A program made the translations under genes and the position numbers. A stretch of 64,000 nucleotides of DNA from Bacteroidota bacterium (GTDB lineage: Bacteria; Bacteroidota; Bacteroidia; Flavobacteriales; Flavobacteriaceae), in the NCBI GenBank assembly GCA_029557895.1, contig JAKQHT010000003.1, positions 62,001 through 126,000 of the forward strand, in the 5' to 3' direction. The notes below the pieces were generated by a model. That model did no database searches and was not told the DNA's origin. It worked only from the letters and a program-made list of their open reading frames with translations. Shown here piece after piece: positions 55,197 to 62,882 of the stretch; within the stretch, counting starts at the first letter, position 1, and every line of letters starts with the position of its first letter.

Positions 55197-55736
55197 ATGG
55201 GCCATAAAGTTTTACTTAATGCAAAAGAGGTAAACATCATTCTTCATCGATTGGCCTGTCAGCTTATAGAAAATCACGGCGACTTTTTAGATACGGTACT
55301 CATAGGTATTCAACCAAGGGGAAAACACTTGGCAAACAGGCTTGAACGGATTCTCAAAGAAACATATAAGGTAAAAAACATCCAGCTCGGACATCTTGAC
55401 ATCACGTTTTTTAGGGATGATTTTAGACGCAGCGAAAAACCACTTGAAGCAAATACCACCGAAATCAACTTTCTTGTGGAGGAAAAGAAAATCGTGTTTA
55501 TCGATGATGTGCTCTTTACCGGACGAAGTATCCGTGCCGCACTTACCGCCATTCAGTCCTTCGGAAGACCGCGTGAAATAGAGCTATTGGTATTGATAGA
55601 CAGGCGTTTTAGTCGACATTTACCCATTCAGCCTGATTATAGAGGAAGACAGGTAGATGCCATCAATGAAGAAAAGGTAAAAGTTCACTGGAAAGAAAAC
55701 GAAGGCGAAGATGCAGTATATCTGGTAAAAACCTGA
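55197..55736 (+). CDS. pyrR: Bifunctional pyrimidine regulatory protein/uracil phosphoribosyltransferase PyrR
   Basis: A 179-residue PRTase-fold protein. The PRPP motif is VFIDDVLFTGRSIRAALT, and LDTVLIGIQPRGKHLANRL is the substrate loop. I start it at 55197 (MGHKVLLNAKEV); the ORF's first 39 codons contain the promoter. In Firmicutes PyrR binds pyr mRNA with UMP. Here pyrB follows 35 bp downstream, so the operon is pyrR-pyrB-orf-rnz. Confidence 0.9.
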   Translation: MGHKVLLNAKEVNIILHRLACQLIENHGDFLDTVLIGIQPRGKHLANRLERILKETYKVKNIQLGHLDITFFRDDFRRSEKPLEANTTEINFLVEEKKIVFIDDVLFTGRSIRAALTAIQSFGRPREIELLVLIDRRFSRHLPIQPDYRGRQVDAINEEKVKVHWKENEGEDAVYLVKT

Positions 55737-55771
55737 AGCGTATTAATGAACATTGAAAACCATAATTGAAG

Positions 55772-56701
55772 ATGAGCGAATTGAGTGTCAACCATTTATT
55801 GGGCATCAAATATCTTAAGCCACAAGATATACAGCTTATTTTTGAAACCGCCGACCACTTTAAAGAAGTCATCAACCGACCCATCAAAAAAGTGCCGTCG
55901 TTGCGCGATATCACCATTGCAAATCTTTTTTTTGAAAACTCCACCCGAACCAAACTTTCCTTTGAGCTTGCAGAAAAAAGACTTTCGGCAGATGTTATCA
56001 ATTTTTCGGCATCACAGTCTTCTGTAAAAAAGGGAGAGACCCTCATAGACACGGTAAACAATATCCTTTCGATGAAAGTCGATATGGTAGTGATGCGGCA
56101 TCCCAACCCCGGTGCATCGGTGTTCTTGTCGCAACACGTTGAGGCAAGTATCATCAATGCCGGCGATGGTGCACACGAACACCCTACCCAAGCACTTTTG
56201 GACAGCTATTCCATTAGGGAAAAACTCGGAAAAGTAAAAGGTAAAAAGGTGGTCATTGTTGGCGATATATTACACAGCAGGGTAGCACTATCAAATATTT
56301 TTGCTCTACAGATGCAAGGTGCGGATGTCATGGTATGCGGTCCTAAAACATTGATGCCAAGGTATATCGATAAACTTGGCGTAATGGTTGAGACAGATTT
56401 AAAGAAAGCTTTGGCATGGTGCGATGTGGCCAATATGCTCCGGGTTCAAAACGAACGCATGGACATTAGCTATTTTCCATCTACGCGCGAGTACGTCCAA
56501 CAATACGGAGTTAACAAAGCCATTTTGGATGGTATGGACAAGCAGGTAACCATCATGCACCCAGGGCCTATAAACCGTGGCGTAGAGATTACAAGTGATG
56601 TGGCAGATTCCAAGCAATCCATTATTTTGGATCAAGTACAGAACGGTGTAGCCATCAGAATGGCGGTAATTTATTTATTGGCTTCTAAAATTAAACACTA
56701 A
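55772..56701 (+). CDS. pyrB: Aspartate carbamoyltransferase, catalytic chain
   Basis: A 309-residue enzyme making carbamoyl-aspartate, the first committed step of pyrimidine synthesis. The carbamoyl-phosphate site is FFENSTRTKLSFELA, and HPTQALLDSYSI carries the conserved HPTQ motif. Start ATG 55772 (MSELSVNHLLG) preferred over TTG 55766. No pyrI regulatory gene is adjacent. Confidence 0.95.
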   Translation: MSELSVNHLLGIKYLKPQDIQLIFETADHFKEVINRPIKKVPSLRDITIANLFFENSTRTKLSFELAEKRLSADVINFSASQSSVKKGETLIDTVNNILSMKVDMVVMRHPNPGASVFLSQHVEASIINAGDGAHEHPTQALLDSYSIREKLGKVKGKKVVIVGDILHSRVALSNIFALQMQGADVMVCGPKTLMPRYIDKLGVMVETDLKKALAWCDVANMLRVQNERMDISYFPSTREYVQQYGVNKAILDGMDKQVTIMHPGPINRGVEITSDVADSKQSIILDQVQNGVAIRMAVIYLLASKIKH

Positions 56702-56705
56702 AATC

Positions 56706-57038
56706 ATGATTTTTGACAAAAACGATAACACGACAATAATCTCGCAAGAGAAAAGTACCATTGTTGAACTTGTAAGAAAGCTCTATGCAACCTACCCAAA
56801 ATTCCAAAACGATAACGTCATCGTTGTTTTGGCCGTATTAAAGGAAGTTAAGCTTCAGGACATGCTCGAGTTTTTGGATATTTCCAATCGGCATAGAAAG
56901 ACAAATCATTCGTTTGTGGTCGTCACGGACCAGATTGGAACAGACGAAGTTCCAGACGAGCTCGTGGTAGTGCCTACTTTGCAGGAAGCCTATGACATCA
57001 TTGAAATGGAAGAAATGGAACGCGATCTTGGTATCTGA
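56706..57038 (+). CDS. Conserved protein between pyrB and rnz, unknown function
   Basis: A 110-residue cytoplasmic protein, 4 bp after pyrB and 15 bp before rnz, so it is in the same operon. Two alternating alpha/beta units, for example VIVVLAVLKEVKLQDML and NHSFVVVTDQIG, end with LVVVPTLQEAYDIIEMEEME. It has no metallo-hydrolase motifs, although homologues are sometimes labelled ribonuclease Z by neighbourhood. Function unknown; a STAS- or P-II-like fold is possible. Confidence 0.8.
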   Translation: MIFDKNDNTTIISQEKSTIVELVRKLYATYPKFQNDNVIVVLAVLKEVKLQDMLEFLDISNRHRKTNHSFVVVTDQIGTDEVPDELVVVPTLQEAYDIIEMEEMERDLGI

Positions 57039-57053
57039 TAATAGTACGAAAAA

Positions 57054-57965
57054 ATGAAATTGACCATACTGGGATGTTACAGTGCCACGCCAAAGGTCGA
57101 TACCAACCCAACTTCCCAAGTTCTGGAGATTGGCGGTAGTATGTTTTTAGTGGATTGCGGCGAAGGAACGCAGGTGGAGCTAAGGCGCAATAAGGTCAAA
57201 TTTTCCAGTATAAAACATATTTTCATATCACATCTGCACGGTGACCACGTTTTTGGGCTTCCCGGATTGATTTCTACCTTCAGGCTGATGGGCAGGGAAA
57301 CAGATCTCCATATTTATGCCCCAAAAGGACTTAAGGAAATTATAACCATGCAGATGAAACTTGCCGATTCATGGACCAATTACAAATTGGTTTTTCATGA
57401 ACTTACCTCAAAGATTTCCGAACTTGTTTATGAAAACGACAAGGTAGAGGTCCACACAATCCCATTGGACCATCGTGTCTATACCAATGGTTTTTTGTTT
57501 AAAGAAAAGCCTGGCGAACGTCTTTTGGACATGCAACTTGTTCAAAAAGCAGATATAGATGTGGCTTATTTCAAAAAGCTTAAACAAGGATTCGATGTCA
57601 TGAACAACAATGGGGCGACCATTGAAAACAAAACCGTGACAAAACCTCCGAAGCCAACCATAAGCTATGCTTTTTGCAGTGATACTGCCTATTCAGAAAA
57701 AATCATCCCTTTGCTGCAAGATGTGGACGTCCTGTACCACGAATCCACATTTTTGGATAAACATATCGATCTTGCTGTAAAGACCAGGCATGCTACGGCA
57801 ACACAGGCTGCAATGATTGCAAAACAGGCAAATGTCAAGACCCTTGTGTTAGGGCATTTTTCTACGCGCTATGATAATTTATTAGACTTTAAGCTAGAAG
57901 CTGAAGCTGTTTTTTCGCCTGTAGAATTAGCTGCCGATGGAAAAATTTTTCACTTTGTGAAGTAG
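57054..57965 (+). CDS. rnz: Ribonuclease Z
   Basis: A 303-residue zinc-dependent tRNA 3'-endonuclease. Metallo-beta-lactamase motif HLHGDHVFGLPG is intact, later motifs include FCSDTAYSE and YHESTFLD, and LVLGHFSTRY is the motif V region. It matures tRNA 3' ends. It is the last gene of the pyr operon. Confidence 0.94.
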   Translation: MKLTILGCYSATPKVDTNPTSQVLEIGGSMFLVDCGEGTQVELRRNKVKFSSIKHIFISHLHGDHVFGLPGLISTFRLMGRETDLHIYAPKGLKEIITMQMKLADSWTNYKLVFHELTSKISELVYENDKVEVHTIPLDHRVYTNGFLFKEKPGERLLDMQLVQKADIDVAYFKKLKQGFDVMNNNGATIENKTVTKPPKPTISYAFCSDTAYSEKIIPLLQDVDVLYHESTFLDKHIDLAVKTRHATATQAAMIAKQANVKTLVLGHFSTRYDNLLDFKLEAEAVFSPVELAADGKIFHFVK

Positions 57966-58177
57966 CTTTTTGCAAAAAATAATTGGTAGTTAGATCTCGG
58001 GTAAAATCATGAACAGACAAAACAATGTATATAAATATAAGATATTAAGTGCATAAACTTAAAATCAATTTCATAAATTTATGGTCGGCCAAAACCCACT
58101 GTTCAATACCTGTAAAACCGATAAGTGGGCATGTCCGTTTTTCTGAAAATAATTATTAAAAACTAAACGCTCCTGGT

Positions 58178-58828
58178 ATGCAAAGAGATTTGAGCAATTA
58201 CAGAAGATCCTATGAGAAAAAGGAACTTTTGGAATCAAATGTGGCCGCTGACCCGATAGACCAGTTTGAAGAATGGTTCCGGGAAGTTGCATTGAATTAC
58301 CCCGATATTGAGGCCAACGCACTAACACTCTCAACTATTGGAACTGACGGCTACCCAAAGGGTAGGGTGGTGTTGCTTAAAATGTTTAGCAACGAAGGTT
58401 TCGTTTTTTATACCAACTATGATAGTGAAAAAGGGTTGGCAATAGCCGAAAACCCGAACGTTTGCTTGTCTTTTTTTTGGCATGAGGCAGAACGGCAGGT
58501 CATCATCAAAGGTAAAGCCGCCAAGGTTGATATTGCAGAGAGCGATGCTTATTTTACTTCTAGACCAAAAGGGAGCCAGTTGGGAGCATTGGTGTCTCCA
58601 CAGAGCCAGGTTATTCCCGGTAGGGAGTTTTTGGAGGCGAAGCTTGGCGAACTCGAAAAACGCTATGAAGCTGTCAGTGAAGTGCCAAGGCCCGAGAATT
58701 GGGGCGGTTATTTGGTCGTTCCTGTTGAAATTGAGTTTTGGCAGGGTAGAGCCAATAGGTTGCACGACCGAATACGTTTTAAGCGTGACGGATCTGACAA
58801 ATGGAAAATGGAGCGACTGGCGCCGTAA
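58178..58828 (+). CDS. pdxH: Pyridoxamine 5'-phosphate oxidase
   Basis: A 216-residue FMN enzyme making PLP from PMP or PNP. The start is MQRDLSNYRRSYEKKEL. The FMN-binding GRVVLLKMFSNEGFVFYTNY, the RQVIIKGKA and SRPKGSQLGALVSPQSQ blocks and the C-terminal FWQGRANRLHDRIRF with MERLAP are intact. It is a single gene. Confidence 0.94.
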   Translation: MQRDLSNYRRSYEKKELLESNVAADPIDQFEEWFREVALNYPDIEANALTLSTIGTDGYPKGRVVLLKMFSNEGFVFYTNYDSEKGLAIAENPNVCLSFFWHEAERQVIIKGKAAKVDIAESDAYFTSRPKGSQLGALVSPQSQVIPGREFLEAKLGELEKRYEAVSEVPRPENWGGYLVVPVEIEFWQGRANRLHDRIRFKRDGSDKWKMERLAP

Positions 58829-58832
58829 TACT

Positions 58833-58945
58833 GTTATTTTCGACAAAATACCATTTACATCGATGTAATATGAAAAATGTTGTATTGTAAATGCATTTCA
58901 TCGATGATTTGCAGTTATTTTCGATAAAATACATGCATTTTATCG
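58833..58945. repeat. Cluster of AT-rich direct and palindromic repeats before the CAP-domain gene
   Basis: GTTATTTTCGAcAAAATAC (58833-58851) recurs as GTTATTTTCGAtAAAATAC (58914-58932), 19 bp with one change and 81 bp apart. CATCGATG occurs at 58858-58865 and 58899-58906, and TATCGAT near 58941. The order looks like two related half-clusters, possibly an operator array for the CAP-domain gene. Confidence 0.55.
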
Positions 58946-59020
58946 ATTTTAACTTTTCTTTAACATAATATCATTCTCTATGAGGCTATTTTGGACTTAC
59001 CAAATCTAAAATAACCTCTT

Positions 59021-59515
59021 ATGAAAACGATCAAGCTCATGCCTTTGATGGCTTTGATGGCATTGTTGTCTTTCTCTTGTTCTACAGAAGAGATGCCTGA
59101 CGAATCGATTGCCAATGTAAATCTCACCAACATTCCTGCGGCCAAAACCATAGAAATTGAAATCATGGAGTTGATTAACAACCATAGAATCAGCATTGGC
59201 AAAAACCCTTTGACCGCTATGGGGATCATAAAATCGGTGGCCTTTACGCATACAGATTACATGGTTGAAATAGATCAGGTAAACCACGATAATTTTTATC
59301 AGAGAAAAAACAGCTTGATACAGAATGCAGGAGCACGTACCGTTTCTGAAAATGTGGGTTATGGTTACAGCACCGCTGGAGCTGTGGTCAACGCTTGGCT
59401 CAATAGCCCAAGCCATAGGGAAATTTTAGAAGGCAATTTTACCGACTTTGAAATATCTGCCGAACAGAACAGCGAAGGCAGGTGGTATTTTACAAATATT
59501 TTCATCAGCAAATAG
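59021..59515 (+). CDS. CAP (SCP/PR-1)-domain lipoprotein
   Basis: A 164-residue lipoprotein (lipobox LSFSC) with one CAP domain: LINNHRISIGKNPL, AFTHTDYMVEIDQVNHDNFY, RTVSENVGYGYS and VVNAWLNSPSHREILEG. Cavity His/Glu residues of the CAP fold are present. Single gene; it may bind lipid or sterol or have peptidase activity, as is debated for the family. Confidence 0.88.
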   Translation: MKTIKLMPLMALMALLSFSCSTEEMPDESIANVNLTNIPAAKTIEIEIMELINNHRISIGKNPLTAMGIIKSVAFTHTDYMVEIDQVNHDNFYQRKNSLIQNAGARTVSENVGYGYSTAGAVVNAWLNSPSHREILEGNFTDFEISAEQNSEGRWYFTNIFISK

Positions 59516-59556
59516 ATATTTGGATTTAGTTTTTAAGATTAGTTAGTTAGCAAAAG

Positions 59557-59583
59557 ACCACGGTGAAAATCGTGGTTTTTTTT
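59557..59583 (+). terminator. Terminator after the CAP-domain gene
   Basis: ACCACG (59557-59562) pairs with CGTGGT (59571-59576) across an 8-nt loop and is followed by T8. The next 370 bp to the T9SS locus terminator contain no gene I can support. Confidence 0.7.
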
Positions 59584-59959
59584 GTTACATATCGCTGATT
59601 ATCCGAATCTTTATTCGTACAATTGCTGTTTTTGTTTAGCTTGCGGTTTGTAGCCTTGAAATGCGTCAATTCTCAAGTAATTGCTTTATAGAGCTATGTA
59701 CAGAGTGGGCTAGGTCCATCCCATTAAATGGATAATGTTTCATATGTATAGATTTTTGGTTTTTTTTAAATTTCCGGTTTGGTCATTCATTGTATGTTTT
59801 CTGTCAGATGGCACTAAATGAGCCTCTGAAACAAACTATGCCTGTGATAAATTGGCTTTTAAGTTGAAAATTGACCCAATTTCGAATTTCAGGGCGTAAA
59901 TAAGCCTATTTCTTTAACTTAATAAAAAGTTAGTGCATGTGTGGGTTGGTTCAAAAAAT

Positions 59960-59996
59960 AATAAGGCAGGTTGTATTGATATCAACCTGCCTTATT
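59960..59996 (-). terminator. Terminator of the T9SS type B locus
   Basis: AATAAGGCAGGTTG (59960-59973) pairs perfectly (14 bp) with CAACCTGCCTTATT (59983-59996). On the minus strand the stem is followed by TATTTTTTG, so it ends the transcript of the OmpA-type gene. Confidence 0.85.
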
Positions 59997-60023
59997 GGCC
60001 AAAGGGTAAATTTAAATGGTAAT

Positions 60024-61943
60024 TTAGTCCTTTAATATATAAAAGTAGGAACGTCTGTTCAATTGGTGCTCTTCTTCGGTGCATTTCACGCCGTTGGAGC
60101 ATTTGTTGAGCAATTGTGTTTCGCCATAACCGATGGCGCTCTGTATCCTATCTTTGGCAATACCTCTGGAGTATAGATAATCTCTTGTGGATTTTGCCCT
60201 TCTGTCGGACAGTTTCATGTTGTAGCTGTCACTGCCACGACTGTCTGTATGCGATTCGATCTTGATGATCATATTGGGGTGCTCACGCATGACGTCAACA
60301 ATGTTTTCTAACTCATACTCGGCATCTGTACGGATGTTCCATTTGTCAAAATCAAAGAATATCGGGTTGATGACAATCTGGTCATTGTCGATCAGAGGAT
60401 GTAGGTAAAGATCGGCTTCATTCGTTTTGCCGTTGGTTTTGTCAGTGGCAATTTCCACTTTATCATCTTTATAGTCTTCTTTACTTCCGAGAACCGTGTA
60501 AGATTTATCGCAATCGGCTTCAAGCGAATAAGAGCCATTGGCGTCAGTAGTAGTTGTTGCCACGATCTTTCCAGCTTTGTTGATGAGTTTTACTTCTACG
60601 CCTCCCAAAATTTCGTTGGTTTTCTTATCTCTGGCTATTCCGGTAACGGTTTGCTTACATTTTTGTGCCGTAAAACCATAAATGTCGTCATTACCATGGC
60701 CACCGGGTCTGTTAGATGAAAAATAACCGTCTCTTTTGTTCAAATTGCCACTGACAAAGAACGCAAAATCATCATAGCCGCTATTGTAAGGCACTCCCAT
60801 ATTTATGGGTTCAGCCTTGTCATCATTAAGGATGTTGGATTTGTAAATATCCAAAAGACCAAGTCCTAAATAACCGTCAGAAGAAAAGTAGAGTGTACCG
60901 TCTTTGCTGATAAAGGGGAACATCTCACGTCCTTCGGTGTTGATGCTCTCTCCTAAATTTTGAGGCTCGCCATAGCTGTTATCCCCAAGTATATCAACAT
61001 AATATATATCCGTTTGACCGATACCGCCTTCACGATCAGAAACAAAATAGAGTTTTTTGCCGTCTGGGCTCAAAGCAGGATGTCCGGTAGAGAAATCTTC
61101 ACCGTTAAAGGGGAGCTCTACGATGTTGTCCCATTGGTCGTCAACCAAGGATGCTTTGTACAGCTTCAAGTGGGTGGTGCCTTCTTTGTCATACCCGGTT
61201 TTGTTCCTTTTGGTCAAGTTGTCCCTTGTAAAGTAGATGGTGTTTCCATCATTTGTGATGGCCACCGAAGCTTCATGGTAGTCGGTATTGATGCCTTTTG
61301 CCTTGATAAAATCAGGAGAACCAAGTTCCCTTTTGCCATCATTGTTGGCAATAGAAACTTGATAGATGTCAAGAAACGGTTCGTCGTTCCAGGCATATTT
61401 CTTTTTCACATCGGTATTCCTGCCGGAGGCAAAATAGAGTTCGCCGTTGTGGATGAACGAACCAAAATCGGAAAACTGGCTGTTAATCGGTAGGTTTTCA
61501 ACCTCGACGATATCATCATTGTCTGCTGATTCGAGTTCACCGAAAATATCGAGGTTGTCCCGATCATAATTTTTTGCCCTGCTGTCGCCACTTTGGATGT
61601 TCTTAAACTTTTCGAGCCATATGTTGGCTTCATCAAAATTCCCAAGGCTTCGTTGCGTCTGGATGTACTTGTAAATATGCTCTGGGTTGACATTCTTGTG
61701 TTTTTTAAGAGCAGCTTTGTACCACACGGCCGCATCGGCGGTTTTTGAGTTGTTGTAATAACAATCTCCCAGGCGTGTCAATACGTGTTCGCTGCTATCA
61801 CCTTTTTTTACTGCCTCGCCGTAGAGCTCTGAAGCTTTAATGTACGAGAAGTTTTCAAAGAATTTGTCGGCTAATTTTCTTTGGGCAAAGACGGTAGCCG
61901 ATGTACCAATCAGAAATATATATAGTAAAAATTTTGTCTTCAT
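60024..61943 (-). CDS. OmpA-family protein with TPR and PD40 repeats (T9SS-associated)
   Basis: A 639-residue exported protein (signal peptide MKTKFLLYIFLIGTSATVFAQ). TPR-like repeats (residues about 22-120) are followed by WD40-like PD40 repeats (GNTIYFTRDNLTKR, GKKLYFVSDREGGIG, GTLYFSSDGYLGLGL), a carboxypeptidase-regulatory-like domain (VTGIARDKKTNEILGGVEV) and a C-terminal OmpA peptidoglycan-binding domain (ESHTDSRGSDSYNMKLSDRR). This PorE-like architecture anchors T9SS surface proteins. Last gene of a CHU_C - PorP/SprF - OmpA locus. Confidence 0.9.
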   Translation of the reverse strand: MKTKFLLYIFLIGTSATVFAQRKLADKFFENFSYIKASELYGEAVKKGDSSEHVLTRLGDCYYNNSKTADAAVWYKAALKKHKNVNPEHIYKYIQTQRSLGNFDEANIWLEKFKNIQSGDSRAKNYDRDNLDIFGELESADNDDIVEVENLPINSQFSDFGSFIHNGELYFASGRNTDVKKKYAWNDEPFLDIYQVSIANNDGKRELGSPDFIKAKGINTDYHEASVAITNDGNTIYFTRDNLTKRNKTGYDKEGTTHLKLYKASLVDDQWDNIVELPFNGEDFSTGHPALSPDGKKLYFVSDREGGIGQTDIYYVDILGDNSYGEPQNLGESINTEGREMFPFISKDGTLYFSSDGYLGLGLLDIYKSNILNDDKAEPINMGVPYNSGYDDFAFFVSGNLNKRDGYFSSNRPGGHGNDDIYGFTAQKCKQTVTGIARDKKTNEILGGVEVKLINKAGKIVATTTTDANGSYSLEADCDKSYTVLGSKEDYKDDKVEIATDKTNGKTNEADLYLHPLIDNDQIVINPIFFDFDKWNIRTDAEYELENIVDVMREHPNMIIKIESHTDSRGSDSYNMKLSDRRAKSTRDYLYSRGIAKDRIQSAIGYGETQLLNKCSNGVKCTEEEHQLNRRSYFYILKD

Positions 61944-61954
61944 AGTCTTTGTTT

Positions 61955-62872
61955 TTAGAAATACCTTGGCGATTTGATTCGTCTGCTCTTGAAAATCTCG
62001 AACATCAAAAGCACTTCATGTGTGCCGTTGGTGTACGGTCTTAAGTCCGATATTGGGTAAGCATAAGAATACCCGATACGCAACTGTTTTGATACCTGAA
62101 AATCAGCAATCCCGGCAAATTCTCCAGCACGTTCGTCAAATCGGTAACCGCCACCAAGCCAGAATTTTTCGTAGAACAGAAAATTGGCAGTTAAGTCAAA
62201 AGACAAAGGTGCTCCGTTTGTTGCTTTTAACAAAAGTGCAGGTTTGAACTTTGTGTTCTCGCTCAAGTCAAACACATATCCACCGGTAAAGTAGTAACTT
62301 ACTCTTTCCAGGGCCTCAAAACCGTCTGATCTGTTATTGTCTGTTTTGAGAATCCTGGGCGCAGAAAGTCCCAGATACCATTTTTCCGAAGTCCAATAAA
62401 TACCGGCACCTACATTTGGACTCCAACGATCCTCTATTCCGTATATAGTCGGGTCATGGGCTTGGCTTGACCTGTATTCAGGGTCTAAACTGTAGCTCGT
62501 AAACCCGCCCTTGATACCAAAATAGAGCTTGGTTTTTTCACCGGTATTGATGTTGTATGAAAAATCTCCATAAAGATAAGAGAAGTTCTCATAGCCAAGT
62601 TCATCATTGATAAATGAAAGTCCTAATCCGACTTTTTCGTTCCTCAATGGTGAGTGAATTGACAGGGTCTGTGTTGTGGGCGCACCCTCAAGGCCTACCC
62701 ATTGACTTCTGTGCAATCCAACAATACTCAATGTTTCCCTGCTACCAGCGTAAGCAGGGTTTATGGATATCGTATTGTACATATACTGTGTGAACTGGGG
62801 CAGTTGCTGAGCAAATGCACCCCAGCTGCAAAACAGCATAAAAGCGATTATGTTAAACTTGGTGATTTTCAT
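61955..62872 (-). CDS. PorP/SprF-family T9SS membrane protein
   Basis: A 305-residue outer membrane protein with signal peptide and the opening QLPQFTQYMYNTISINPAYA, diagnostic of PorP/SprF. Strands rich in aromatic/alternating residues follow (GLGLSFINDELGYENFSYLY). It attaches or helps secrete its adjacent type B cargo. It is 11 bp upstream of the OmpA-type gene. Confidence 0.93.
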   Translation of the reverse strand: MKITKFNIIAFMLFCSWGAFAQQLPQFTQYMYNTISINPAYAGSRETLSIVGLHRSQWVGLEGAPTTQTLSIHSPLRNEKVGLGLSFINDELGYENFSYLYGDFSYNINTGEKTKLYFGIKGGFTSYSLDPEYRSSQAHDPTIYGIEDRWSPNVGAGIYWTSEKWYLGLSAPRILKTDNNRSDGFEALERVSYYFTGGYVFDLSENTKFKPALLLKATNGAPLSFDLTANFLFYEKFWLGGGYRFDERAGEFAGIADFQVSKQLRIGYSYAYPISDLRPYTNGTHEVLLMFEIFKSRRIKSPRYF

Positions 62873-62882
62873 AGGTTAAAAT

